Assembly: GCF_000003605.2 (NCBI RefSeq)
Contig: NW_003155250.1
Location: forward strand, 52,421 to 74,062
Direction: 5' to 3'
Length of the DNA: 21,642 bases
DNA from: Saccoglossus kowalevskii
Lineage: Eukaryota; Hemichordata; Enteropneusta; Harrimaniidae
Both the position numbers and the translations under genes were made by a program. Shown here piece by piece: positions 1-9,666 of this stretch. The number at the start of each line of letters is the position of its first letter. The first letter of the stretch is position 1. Below the pieces are notes generated by a model that was not told where the DNA came from, did no database searches, and saw only the letters and a list, made by a program, of their open reading frames with translations.

Positions 1-55
1 TCTCTAATTTTGGTGAATATTTTTGTAATTTTCGGTAAAAAGTGATATTTTTGAC
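1..55 (+). repeat. Fragment of the F-element core repeat, truncated by the window start
   Basis: The opening bases (TCTCTAATTTTGGTGAATAT, then TTTTTGT, then GGTAAAAAGTGATATTTTT) match the core repeats at 14051-14105 and 14212-14255 almost base for base. The matching element probably begins outside the window. Confidence 0.8.
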
Positions 56-82
56 ACAAAATTATTTTGGGGTATTCCACGC

Positions 83-140
83 TTAAAGCGGAGGGGTCGT
101 CACCTGCGAACACGGGAGAACTGAGTCCCAAGAGATGAAA
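83..140 (+). mobile_element. One-ended copy of the TTAA inverted-repeat element (family I)
   Basis: TTAAAGCG, GGGTCGTCACCTGCG and the following GAGTCCCAAGAGA-like stretch align with the left end of the complete element at 12945 (TTAAAGCGAGAGGGTCGTCA...). No matching right end is visible downstream, so this is a truncated or decayed copy. Confidence 0.65.
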
Positions 141-1489
141 AGTGAAATTTAAATTCAAAATCGATTTTTGCTGCAAATGTTGTTCTGTGTTTTTCATTCA
201 ATACGCAAGATCTTGCAGTGAACAAAAAAACACCTATTTATCAATATACATGTATATCATGTCATCATAATATTGCTGCCTGTCAAGACATTTTACTTGT
301 GTGCTTTATAAGTATATAATAATACTGTATATGCTTGATTAGTAGTGCATGTACTTATGTAAATTATAGAGGTATTTCAATAATTAAACGAGTCATTAGT
401 TCATAATTCAATATAAAACAAATGTGATTGTTGGTTTATAATTATATGCACATCTTTTCTGTGGTGGTAAAAGTTACATACTAATTACATACATAACATT
501 TATATAATTTTTGCATAATTTTTCCCAACAAAATTTGTGATGATTTATTTCATTAATTTAATTACACAATGCACAAAATTATTGACTTACAAAACTGTTA
601 TTGCTTGAAGAGTGTTACAACTACACAAAAGTTTTCAGTTTTCAGCAACTTATCAAAATTTGCAATGGCCCAGTATAAATGGCACTATGACAGTCAAGAA
701 AACGACTGTGGTAGAGTCAGACTAATGTGGCAGTAAAACAAAGCACTGTCGTGGTACCTCTACACTGTTTGAATCCTAGGGAGAACATTGCCTATTGGAG
801 ATATGCTTTTAAATAGAGCAAATAGGATAATCTTTATTGAAACTGTATTCCAGTGTGGGATCTTGGTAGAGTATACAATAAAGTAACACGTACATGTACA
901 AAAAAAGAAATGAAAACATAATAACAAAAATGAGATAAACTGAAGAAAAAAAAAATTCTACACTGTATATTAATATAATTATTGTTGGAGGTGACTGAAT
1001 TGTTAAGAAAAGTTATTCGCTCAATAGTGCAATGTTTAACCCCACCGATCATTAGACCAGCAACCAAAATAAGATTGCCGTACTGCTGGTTATGCAGACG
1101 TTGATCCTGGTCAATGATACAACGTCACATCTTCACGTTAACTTTCCTACTAGTGCATTTCCAAGGATGGTGGAAGCATACAATGGATATGAAATGATAA
1201 ATGTTTGTAATTATCACAAGCTACTCGCAAGAATTGTCATATTTGAAATAGCCATATTTATAACAAATCTTATTGGTCAATATCTTTGCTACATTGTATC
1301 ACGACAAATAAGATATGACCACCAATACACATGATTATTGTTTTTTTATTGCACATCATAGGCCCGTCGAGAGAGGAACAGAAATATAGAACTTTGTTAA
1401 TGGATTAATTTGCCTGGTTTTGAGAAGATCAACCCATTTCACTTTTACTCCTGCTGTTTTTTCTTTCATTATTAAAATATGTTGGCAGA
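141..1489. other. Unassigned AT-rich intron sequence
   Basis: No repeat family, RNA gene or credible exon was recognised. An open frame at 1092-1334 (80 codons) has no splice signals or family resemblance that I can name and is treated as chance. Confidence 0.5.
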
Positions 1490-1503
1490 CCCCCCCCCCC
1501 CCC
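1490..1503 (+). repeat. Poly-C tract
   Basis: Fourteen consecutive C residues sit directly beside the end of a family A copy. They replace the TACTGTAAAA terminus expected there. Confidence 0.9.
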
Positions 1504-1507
1504 TCCT

Positions 1508-1697
1508 CCATTTATTATCACTGACATTTAATTTCACTATTTTGATGTTTTGAGCATATTCGCAGTGTTTTAATTTTACCAATTTGTCAAAGAAACAACA
1601 AGTTTCATTGTTATTTTACATGTCCAAGTAGATTTAATTTAGTGAATTTTACTTATCAGCGAAAATAGAGAAATTAAAACCAAGTGAATGCATTTTT
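1508..1697 (-). mobile_element. Family A inverted-repeat element, copy 1
   Basis: Reading the minus strand, this copy follows the family A order: AGTGAAT...TTTAATTTC, then CGCTGATAAGTAAAATTCAC, CTAAATTAAATCTACTTGGA, AACAATGAAAC, and TATGCTCAAAACATCAAAAT to the end. Both outer TACTGTAAA termini are eroded; the one next to the poly-C tract is replaced by C residues. It stops about 100 bases before the SCAI exon. Confidence 0.8.
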
Positions 1698-1760
1698 TTT
1701 TGCCTTTTGACAGATTCAAAAGTACCGGTAATCATGTGTATCTTATACATATATTTTTTT

Positions 1761-1796
1761 TGAATATTGACAATATGATTATGTTTGTCTTCCCAG
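1761..1796 (+). promoter_or_regulatory. 3' splice site of the SCAI intron
   Basis: A T/C-rich stretch (ATGTTTGTCTTCCCAG) ends at the AG at 1795-1796. A candidate branch site, TATTGAC, sits at 1765-1771, about 26 bases upstream of the AG. Together with the coding match immediately downstream this supports a true acceptor. The branch point itself is inferred from spacing and sequence only. Confidence 0.8.
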
Positions 1797-1892
1797 GGAT
1801 TTACCTCAGTATGGACATAAACAATGGCAGTCTTACTTCGGGAGAACATTTGATGTTTATACAAAATTATGGAAATTCCAGCAACAAAACAG
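1797..1892 (+). CDS. SCAI: Internal exon of SCAI (suppressor of cancer cell invasion homologue)
   Basis: The exon opens after a pyrimidine-rich acceptor ending CTTCCCAG and closes at AG|GTAAGA. It is 96 bp, phase 2 at both ends: one base, 31 codons, two bases. The peptide begins DLPQYGHKQWQSYFGRTFDV and continues YTKLWKFQQQN, with split Arg codons at both edges. From memory this differs from vertebrate SCAI at only about two sites (Gln to His after YG, His to Asn near the end). SCAI is a nuclear protein that binds MRTF-A/SRF and represses their targets, and it also joins 53BP1-linked break repair; the motif lies in the N-terminal part of its single conserved domain. Because the exon is symmetric, skipping it would keep frame, while retaining the downstream intron would give a stop at once (TAA at 1894-1896). 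The recalled family alignment is the main uncertainty; the splice sites and open frame are seen directly. Confidence 0.9.
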
Positions 1893-1898
1893 GTAAGA
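1891..1898 (+). promoter_or_regulatory. 5' splice site of the SCAI exon
   Basis: AG|GTAAGA is a near-consensus metazoan donor. It splits an Arg codon (AG + first base of the next exon), which agrees with the Arg that follows QQQ(H/N) in the recalled SCAI sequence. Confidence 0.85.
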
Positions 1899-2944
1899 TA
1901 CCATCCCACCTGTACTGAATATAATGACACCATGTAGTGTTTCTAGAGTGACAAAGCTATGCTAAACACACAAAATTTACAAATTCTATTTTTATACATT
2001 TAAAAGAATGTAATGTCCTATAAAACATTTTGTCCTGTTTTGACGTGTTTGAATGTGTTACGAATATCTTCCTTTTCTGAAAATGCGAGTCGAATGTATG
2101 TCAGATTCAAACTCTTTCCTTTGTTTACATTGGACGTTGCATATCATGCCCGTTTATGGAAGTAGACATGCATCAATGAACGCAAAACAATTGCAATCGC
2201 ATGAATTTTGTAAAATGCTTTTCACTGGCGTTTTTACTTAAATTAGGAGCAAATTTATAATATAAACAAGGCTATGTGGCCGTCAATAAAATTGTCTTTA
2301 TGTGGTATATTTGTTCTTCTCTTGCAATACATGTTTGTCTTCCTTGACTAACACAGATATTAAGAACTAAACTCACAAATAAGTTCCATTATCTGTAAAA
2401 TAACACGAGTTGGCAAAGCTGGAATTTTGTGTGATGTACATGTACTATAATTTCATTTCTTTAACGATAAATTTCTGTGACTCATTTTATTGCTTTAAAA
2501 GCTTGTAATGAAGTTCATTCATCATGCTGGCAGTCGCTACGACTTTCAGGAAATTTTCTCGCCACAAATGTTCAAATTATCAAATTAGGAACATTTCTAT
2601 TGGCACAATGTAACGATTTACACTCTTTATTCGAGTAATCAGAACTTAATATTGATCAACAATGTATTTCATATCAAGGCGCCGTTTGTATCGGCATGAA
2701 ACCTCTTACATGGACTCTGTAAATGTTAATAATTGCTATACTCGTGGGGATAAGTTTTTTGTTCAAGTTAGAAGCAATTTTCAACACAGCTATCGGAAAG
2801 CTTTGTTGTATGGTGTCATCTACTCAGTATTAAATTACACAGCACTTGCGCATAAGGATTTCCTGGGATTGTTCATTTTGAATACAGGTATATAAACTGA
2901 TTGATTAGTACTGGGATTCTAGTACGGCATGTGAAAGAGTTACT
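1899..2944. other. Unassigned intron sequence
   Basis: AT-rich DNA without a recognised repeat. Two open frames, at 2053-2241 and 2662-2895, show no resemblance to SCAI or to any family I can name. Confidence 0.5.
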
Positions 2945-3060
2945 GGGACAATGATTACTAGTATTTCTTTGCTCTAGAAATCAAACGGCTTTGGGTTTGA
3001 GTTCTTGGTGTTGTATCATGGGGCAAGTTACTTTTACTGTGAATGGATATGGAATGTTTG
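2945..3060 (+). mobile_element. Degenerate tRNA-derived SINE
   Basis: A head GGGACAATGATTACTAGTAT is followed by GCTCTAGAAATCAAACGGCT and a B-box-like GGTTTGAGTTC at 2994-3004. Next comes TTGGTGTTGTATCATGGGGC with AAGTTACTTTTACT. This order (tRNA-like head, 'CTCTAGAATCAAA', B box, 'GGGCAAGxxACTTTAC' core) is that of tRNA-derived SINEs with a shared central domain, known in molluscs and other metazoans. The 3' end is not clear. Confidence 0.55.
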
Positions 3061-3426
3061 CCACTTAAGTTAGTTTGCCACCAATGAATAAACATACTCG
3101 GTACTAAGAAATCCTCGAAATCCAGCAAGAAGGGTCTGTTTACTGTAATGTTCAAAATTCTAAAATAAAAATATAGGGTCACTGAACTAAGTTTTAAAAT
3201 TGCATGTTTTGATTAGTTTACAATTGGTTTATATGGCAGAAACATTTCATCATATTTCAAAATTTTGTTTAGTGACATATGCATTTGTACATGTACTAAA
3301 GAAAATGATACATGTATGTAGTTTAATATGGCTGTAATGAAAAATTAGAGAATTTAGTATATAGTTAGCTATGGGATAATGTGTTTACATGGATTCCTAT
3401 AGAAAATGTTTCAAAATGGCTGCCCT

Positions 3427-3449
3427 TTGAATTGAATTGAATTGAATTG
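3427..3449 (+). repeat. TTGAA pentanucleotide microsatellite
   Basis: Four perfect TTGAA units are followed by a partial fifth. Confidence 0.9.
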
Positions 3450-5326
3450 CCCTCTGGATTATTTTGCGTATGTTTTTTTGTGAACATATTGCTCTTGAAT
3501 GACTTGCATGTATGTGAATCATTACACAACAATTTTTGAATGATTTACTGTGATCATTTTTTTTGCTGTATTAATGGTACTGAACTACCTTAACCCATGT
3601 TTACCTTTACCGCTATATACATTTCTATCAGCTAGGGAGTGCGATGTGAGCTGGCGATGGTCAAGAATAAAAAAATTAAGCATGTGTGCCTTGACCAAAA
3701 TAATAAATAAAAATTTGTATGGATTATCTGGTTTAAAAATTATCTTGAAAATGTAAGAAAATTACAAAATGTCTAATTTTGATGGCGAAAGTGTGGTAGT
3801 GTTCTCTTCTGAGTCCTTTGCTTACTTTAGTTCCAACATGCTTGGATTTGTAAAAAATCAATAAAAGTTATTGATATGTTAATTATGTGGCGGGAATTTA
3901 TATGCAAATTAGTCGCTTTTCTTAGCCATGAATTGTGGGTTGGATGGAGTATAGGGGTGCTGATGGTGAAAACATATGACAAACAATAATGTCACATTCT
4001 GTTGATTGTCTTATTTCAGAACCTATATCAGGTGAAAATCATAGCTGTTATCTGATTTCCAGTATTATCTCAAAGTGCTATTCTGACAGTGATCGCCTCT
4101 CTTTCCATGTATGATTGATGGTATCTATAGAAACATATACCTTCTATCACTGTGACCTGAAATTGCATGTTACGTTTATCCCACAAACCTGCTGTGATGT
4201 GACTAACGCTTCCACATGCTTGCAAACGCTTCAATACTCCATGATTAACTGTATTTACACTTTGAGTTTCAAAATCAATAAATTCAATAGACCTCTTTCG
4301 TAAGGTCATATGACTTTTACTGTGTATGGTTGTGTGGATATATATACATATATGGTTTATACTACTGGTATGTAACCAAGATTTTTACTGTAAAATACCC
4401 ACAGAGCATTAATTTTGGTTTTATTTTTCAAATTACATAATACATTTTTCTGCAATATTCTTGACTGATTTAATTCATAATAATTCATACACTGTATTTT
4501 TCTATAAAATCATTGAAATCGCTGATATTGGTCGTATTTCATGGAAATCATTCATCAAGCTGGTGCTAAAATTCAATAAATTATGTATATATGTTTTATT
4601 AGTTTATATAGGTCATACATATGTGGCTATAAATTGTAATTTATTCATTTTTTTTATTTTAAACACCATAATTTTCCTGCTAAAATTAGTGCAGCAACAT
4701 TGTCATGTGTTATTCAATAATCTCATTGTTAATTTTTTACCAAGTTTCGATTATAAATAAATTAATTTATTATAAATAAAAATTGTGAATAAATTTATGT
4801 GACAAAAGATGGCTTTTGCATACAAATAATCTAACGATTTCTCCATTTTAAGGCGGAAATTATAAATAATTCTTGAATACATGATTTTGAGTACATTTCT
4901 AGCCCTTTGTTGGTTTGAAATTAGAATTCTATTCTATGTATTGTTAAGCTTACAATTGGAAACTGTAAGAACAACATTACTCCATAGTTTCTGTGATCAG
5001 AGTACATGTAGTAGAAAGAGATATGGTCATGACAGCTTATGTGTACATTGTGTTTGTACACGGAATTGGTTGTCTGTCGTCATTGAGAATAACACACGAC
5101 TGTTTGTTATCCCGTACATGTACACACCTGAATACATTCAACTCCACCATTCACCTGTTCAGCTGAAACTGGGTTTAAACATTTGTATGCTCCTAAAAAA
5201 GACTGTTATTATATCATAATGTTTCTTGTTTGTGACATCAGACTATGCAATGCATTGTCACTACTGGTTCTTGTATATAAAAAAAACTCACACTTATAGC
5301 TGTGGAAAAACAAATTAAAACTCATC
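3450..5326. other. Unassigned AT-rich intron sequence
   Basis: Contains a short TA-rich run near 4338-4353 and long T-rich stretches. Open frames at 4461-4760 (99 codons, hydrophobic, low complexity) and 4881-5219 (112 codons) have no recognisable domain and no splice context, and are treated as chance. Confidence 0.5.
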
Positions 5327-5340
5327 GTTGTTGTTGTTGT
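5327..5340 (+). repeat. GTT trinucleotide microsatellite
   Basis: Just under five uninterrupted GTT units. Confidence 0.85.
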
Positions 5341-5380
5341 ACATCCCCACTTAACAGTGCCTCTTATTAGATACTGACAC

Positions 5381-5590
5381 TACTGTAAATGTATTAATTA
5401 TTCACTCCGTTTTATTTTTGCCTTTATATAGTAAAATTCACTAAATTAAATCCATATAAACATGAAAAATAACGAATGACTCATCATTTCTCTCTCAAAT
5501 TTGTGAACTTAAAACCCACTGAATACCTGTACACTCAAAACATCAAAATAGTGGAATTAAATGTCAGTGAAAATAAATGGTTTTACAGTA
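5381..5590 (+). mobile_element. Family A inverted-repeat element, copy 2 (complete)
   Basis: It starts TACTGTAAATGTATTAATTA and ends AAATAAATGGTTTTACAGTA. The reverse complement of that end, TACTGTAAAACCATTTATTT, mirrors the start, so the termini form an imperfect inverted repeat of roughly 35 bp. TA at each outer edge could be a TA target duplication. The 210-bp body has no coding capacity, which makes it a non-autonomous element. The parent transposon cannot be named from these ends; a Tc1/mariner-like relationship through TA is only a guess. Confidence 0.85.
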
Positions 5591-5884
5591 AATCATCTTT
5601 TGATTGATTGCACTGTAGGTAAAAAGCATGTAAAATAAATATGAAATGCACCCATACTTTGTATGATTAGGAAAGCTGTTTAGCAATGCATGGCTGAGTA
5701 ATGCATGTACACTCAATTGGTCACCATTCAAGGATCATACACGTAATGCTTATATAAAATCAAGTCCAGTCCTATTCATTATATTAAATGATGCTTAAAA
5801 TATTTTGTGACTGATAGTTTTCATAATGTCTACATGTGGACATTTATTATGTAAATATTAAAATTTTATGATTTCAAATACATG

Positions 5885-6103
5885 CTGACCTTTTCACCAC
5901 CAGACTTTCGTGCTCAAATTTTTTTTCTCCAATATTCTTGGAATGAACCCTAATTTTGGAGCCAACAGACAAAATTTTAATCAATTTTCAGTTTTTACTA
6001 AAAAAAAATTGGCTATTCTTGTCCCAATCTTCTTGAGGAAAGTGCAGACTATAAACAGGACTATTTTGTGATGAAAAGAGGGAACTGGTGGTGAAAAGAT
6101 TAA
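5885..6103 (+). mobile_element. Family B inverted-repeat element, copy 1 (piggyBac-like MITE)
   Basis: The left end is CTGA-CCTTTTCACCACCAG and the right end is CTGGTGGTGAAAAGA-TTAA, a 15-bp near-perfect terminal inverted repeat. The right outer edge is TTAA and the left is a one- or two-base variant. Characteristic inner blocks are GGAGCCAACAGACAAAATTT and AGTGCAGACTATAAACAGG. TTAA target sites and CC(Y)TTT starts are usual for piggyBac-superfamily MITEs; no transposase is present. Confidence 0.8.
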
Positions 6104-6137
6104 TGCACTACAATAAGCTATGTTGTCAGCCTTGGAA

Positions 6138-6327
6138 TACTGTGGAATGCTTTATTTTAGCTGGAATTAATTTTCGCTGAAAAGGCTTTTGGGGCGTTTT
6201 GTATGGAATTTATTTTCACTGATTTTTGATGAGTTTAATGTGAAAGTATATTCGCTGGATTTTATTTTTACGGAATCATTCCTTCAGCGAAAATAAATTC
6301 CAAGCAAAAATAAAGTATTCTACACTA
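6138..6327 (+). mobile_element. Family C inverted-repeat element, copy 1 (complete)
   Basis: The left end is TACTGTGGAATGCTTTATTT, continuing AGCTGGAATTAATTTTCGC. The reverse complement of the right end begins TAGTGTAGAATACTTTATTT and continues TGCTTGGAATTTATTTTCGC. The inverted repeat runs about 45 bp and the whole element is 190 bp, non-coding. Its outermost TACTGTA resembles family A. Confidence 0.85.
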
Positions 6328-7653
6328 GTTGTTGAATCAGTATCATTTTCGATAGTTACAATTACTAAATATTATCCACTACATGTATACATGTATCATT
6401 TTTTAAGGGCAGTAGTCGTCACACCTTGTATGCATTAGATATATGGGTCTCATATAAACAAAGATGGTGACTTTGACTGTTGCGCAGATCAACGAGTACA
6501 AACTGTGACATTACCAAGCTTTAATTGGGTATATTTTAGGTAATGGGAAGGTATCAAAGAAGTCACCCGCGGTAATTAGTGCTAGTTGTGCCCATGTCAA
6601 ACCGTATATTTGTGGTTTCCATTAGAAGAGCGCATTGGATTGTGGGAAAATCAATGTTTATCAACACAAATGTCGCACATGTGCAGTGCGATGACAACTG
6701 CTCTTTAAACTATATCAGATTTGCAAGTGTCTGTTCATCCATCCGTTGTTGTCAGTTAAAATTTGGCACACCTTGACTGCTTTATTCAATTGTTACTACC
6801 GTAAATTACATTGTGTTTCAACATCACTGATTATGCTAAGTATAAAGACATATCTTGTTTACCGATTTTAAATACTCAAACTTAAAATTTAGTAATCCAG
6901 ATTCACAGTATCAAGTTCATACTAGGAACTGCAATCATTTTTCACATGTCTCATTATCATATTAATTATGTATTTTGCTCCAGGAGTAACACATAAAACT
7001 TTCATATTATGGGATTTCCTTCAGGCAGTATTGAAAGTAAGCAGTTTTCCATTAAAAATGAAAGACTGGAAAGGTCATGCTGCAAATAACGTAGACTTTG
7101 ATTGAATAGTTGTCTCTTGGATGAAATTATTTCAAAAAATATAATGAATTTAATGCCTCTCTGGATTCTAATTCTCTATTCTTGTTTTTATTGAGGAGAA
7201 TAATAAAGAATTTAACTTCAACTGAGGGAGATAATTTACATCTGTCTCTGTAATTGTAGTATCAGAAAAGCAATCTAAAGTTTGTTTGTTTAATTGACTT
7301 GTCATTTCAAATTTACTGAGTAAGTTAATAATTGTCAAGTTCGCTTGGTGATAAATTTTTCTTTCGTTCATCTTCTGTCAAAAGTGCATACTGATGCAAG
7401 TAAATGTCATCATAATTATTTCTAGTTTGCAAACCTGTCAGTACTGTCAGGTTTTTTGAATATGACGTTTTTAATTGAAATTTGCTTGTGATGTTGTTTG
7501 CCAATATCATGATAGTGTTTTATTTGCATGTAAATGAAATCAATGGCATGCGATCACTTTCTCTCATCGGTGATTTGCATAAAACGAGTATTACATTACA
7601 TTGTTTTCCCTTCACGTGACCAGATGTTTACCAGATAACCAACAGGAATAGGC
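6328..7653. other. Unassigned AT-rich intron sequence
   Basis: No repeat family or exon was recognised. Two overlapping TACATGTA palindromes occur near 6381-6396. Short open frames at 6579-6776 and 7168-7510 look like chance. Confidence 0.5.
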
Positions 7654-7943
7654 CACTTTCATGACCCCTAAAGGTCACACATCCTGGTACTTCCATGACC
7701 CCTAAAGGTCACACATCCTTGTACATCTTTGTTTGTATGAGAGTATTGCTGACATATACAATTAGGGCATTTTATTTTGTGTCTTTTTGTTCCAACATGT
7801 AACAACAATATTTTAAGTAGTTGTAGTCAAGTTTAAGAAATCGTACTGAAATATCAATAAAAAGATTTCATTTCTGATTTTCATACATATACATGTACCA
7901 ATAAAAGTACCAGGATGTGTAACCTTTATATGTCGTGAAAGTA
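7654..7943. mobile_element. 290-bp inverted-repeat element (family G) with a duplicated left arm
   Basis: The left arm at 7654-7690 (ACTTTCATGACCCCTAAAGG, then TCACACATCCTGGTAC) is matched by the reverse complement of 7907-7943, with about 31 of 37 bases identical. The left arm is followed at once by a second copy (7691-7724), so the arm is tandemly duplicated on one side only. The 180-base interior shows no coding sequence. Arm length and size fit a MITE or foldback element; no target duplication is clear. Confidence 0.65.
7658..7724 (+). repeat. Tandem duplication of a 33/34-bp arm unit
   Basis: Two near-identical units share CATGACCCCTAAAGGTCACA followed by CATCC(T)GTAC. They differ by an extra C near the start and one G/T change. 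Confidence 0.9.
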
Positions 7944-8015
7944 GCAGATTCATTCGTATCTAATATTAGCTAAGATTTTCATGACAAGAATTATGATCGA
8001 TTGTCAACTACTTTC

Positions 8016-8088
8016 AGATTCAAACTCACGACCACAGCAAAATGCCTCAAGTAGACGTGTACCTCACTATGCCGCACTAACTGCCCAC
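8016..8088 (-). mobile_element. tRNA-like SINE head or tRNA pseudogene
   Basis: On the minus strand this reads GGGCAGTTAGTGCGGCATAG, then TGAGGTACACGTCTACTTGA, and after a further interval a B-box-like GTGAGTTTGAATCTG. The spacing of the A-box-like GCGGCATAGTGAGG to the B box and the 73-base length are tRNA-sized. Both boxes deviate from consensus and no paired acceptor stem is seen, so a decayed tRNA-derived SINE head is likelier than a working tRNA. Any body would lie towards 7950. Confidence 0.5.
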
Positions 8089-9120
8089 AAAAAATATTGT
8101 TTGTATTACCGGTAGTGACTAAATATAGCCATCACCATTGCCTCCCATGGGTATATGTTGTGGTATTGATCAAAGAGTGGTCGGGATTGGAAAGTGGGGA
8201 TGTCGTAATCTGCTGTTACAGTTGTAAAATCACTAGATTACATTATGTTTTGTTACTTACATGTAGGTGAACAGCTGTCTCTGTGTTGCAGAACAAAAAG
8301 CTGAATAATGTTAACTCAATTCAATTTTTTTCATTTACTCTGGAAATGCACTTCTAATAGACCAAATACAGTAATTGCATTACAATAATAATATGCATGT
8401 TGTACATGTATTAAAGTGGCAATATGGTGGATAACATCAAGCATGTTTAAGTATGCTTAAAAATTTGTTTCAACATTTCATCTTGTTTAAAAAGGAAGAT
8501 AGGCATAAAATAAAAATTCCTGTTTTGGCAGCAAACATATAGCAGTATTCGTTTGTAGAAATAATACTAAAAACATAAAAATACACATGTGTTTAGGTAC
8601 AGATGAATATATAAACAAACAATGCTTTGTTTGCAGCCCAAACTATTTTTTTTTAATCATAGAATAATGTACTACACAGAATGCAATATCAAACAAAATT
8701 ATTTTAACATGCTCAAAAATCTCAAAGTTATCAACATTGAGTCAAAAAAATGAAAAATCTTGAAATGGTCCAAATTTGGTGTATATCAGATCTTTCAAGA
8801 AGCAAATTAAAACTAGCTGAATTATGTACAATGTATTAAAGAGATACTCAGTTATGTACATGTATATAGCTGCTTTTATTTTAATGAGTAATTGCTGCAA
8901 GGCCATATCTCATTATCTAATTATTAGTATCAATCAATTACGGTGAAATGGTACTTTACTGCAATTACGCGCTCCTATTCATCTTGTGTAATATGGCATT
9001 TTCTATGATAAACACCATGCCTGTTAGCAAACACCATAATTAAATATTTCACGAATCAATTATTTTATTTTCCAGTTTGAATTGCCTTGATTTTTTTATG
9101 CTAGTGACATGCCAAGGGTG
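8089..9120. other. Unassigned AT-rich intron sequence
   Basis: No repeat family, RNA gene or exon was recognised. Several TACATGTA words occur (near 8262, 8403 and 8858). Confidence 0.5.
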
Positions 9121-9205
9121 TTAAATTAAATTCATGGAAAACAATAGAACTCATTGTTTCCCTGGAAAGTTTGTGATCTTACAATATACATGTATAACAC
9201 AGTGA
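9121..9205 (+). mobile_element. Family A element, partial copy 4
   Basis: TTAAATTAAATTCATGGAAA, AACTCATTGTTTCCCTGG and ACACAGTGAAATTTCTT match the middle of family A. Both ends are missing. It directly adjoins the family B copy at 9212. Confidence 0.6.
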
Positions 9206-9211
9206 AATTTC

Positions 9212-9400
9212 TTAACTATTTCACCACCAGTTCCCTTTTTTCATCACAAATTCACAAAATAGTCCTGTTTATAGTCTGCACTTTCCTTCAGAAGATTTGG
9301 ACAAAAATAGCCAAATAAAAACATAATCAACATAAATTTTATCTGTTGGCTCCAAAATTACGGTTCATTTCCAGAAATATTGAAAATTGAAAATTAGGAT
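9212..9400 (-). mobile_element. Family B element, copy 2 (right end decayed)
   Basis: It begins TTAACTATTTCACCACCAG and carries TTTTTCATCACAAATTCAC, GTCCTGTTTATAGTCTGCAC and ATCTGTTGGCTCCAAAATTA in the family order, reversed relative to copy 1. The far terminus (expected CTGGTGGTGAAA) is not recognisable. The uninterrupted stretch around 9250-9290 gives the empty-site version of the insertion at 19494. Confidence 0.75.
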
Positions 9401-9453
9401 ATTTCTTACTTCCCATGTGGAGTGTATGTATCGTAATATAGTTCTAGTGACAG

Positions 9454-9666
9454 TACTGTAAATGCATTAATTATTCACTGGGTTTTAATTTAGCTATGTT
9501 TGCTGATAAGTAAAATATGCTAAATTAAATCTACTTGAATATGTAAAAAAAAACAATAAACTCATTGTTTCCTTGACAAATTCGTGAAATTAAAACACAG
9601 TAAATATGCTCAAAACATCAAAGTAGTGAAAATAAATGTCAGGTAAAAAAAAATGGTGTTACAGTA
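9454..9666 (+). mobile_element. Family A element, copy 3 (complete)
   Basis: It starts TACTGTAAATGCATTAATTA with TTCACTGGGTTTTAATTT and ends GGTGTTACAGTA, 213 bp in all. It is the cleanest copy for defining the family, with inner blocks GCTGATAAGTAAAAT, CTAAATTAAATCTACTTGAA, CTCATTGTTTCCTTGACAAA and TATGCTCAAAACATCAAAG. Confidence 0.85.

Larger units (their letters stand above)
1..1796 (+). other. 3' part of the intron upstream of the SCAI exon
   Basis: This is AT-rich non-coding sequence. Inside it I see an F-type core fragment (1-55), a one-ended TTAA element fragment (83-140), a 14-C tract (1490-1503) and a minus-strand family A copy (1508-1697). Between 141 and 1489 I see nothing beyond AT-rich sequence and scattered TACATGTA words. 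I searched this interval for the preceding SCAI exon (expected to end in a split Arg codon) and did not find it. Confidence 0.7.

Noticed and set aside
1092-1334. Upstream SCAI exon within the 80-codon frame
   Set aside because: Its translation does not resemble the SCAI segment expected before the split Arg, and no donor site fits.
2095-2150. Third tRNA-like B box on the minus strand (AGTTTGAATCTG)
   Set aside because: No A box or SINE core at the right distance.
4010-4035. Possible 12-base microexon (TTATTTCAG...CAGGTGAAA)
   Set aside because: Splice-like words are frequent in AT-rich DNA; the 12 bases do not continue SCAI.
4461-4760. 99-codon hydrophobic open frame
   Set aside because: Low-complexity Ile/Leu/Phe/Asn content typical of translated AT-rich intron.
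4881-5219. 112-codon open frame
   Set aside because: No recognisable domain, no splice signals and AT-driven composition; within chance for this length of AT-rich DNA on six frames.
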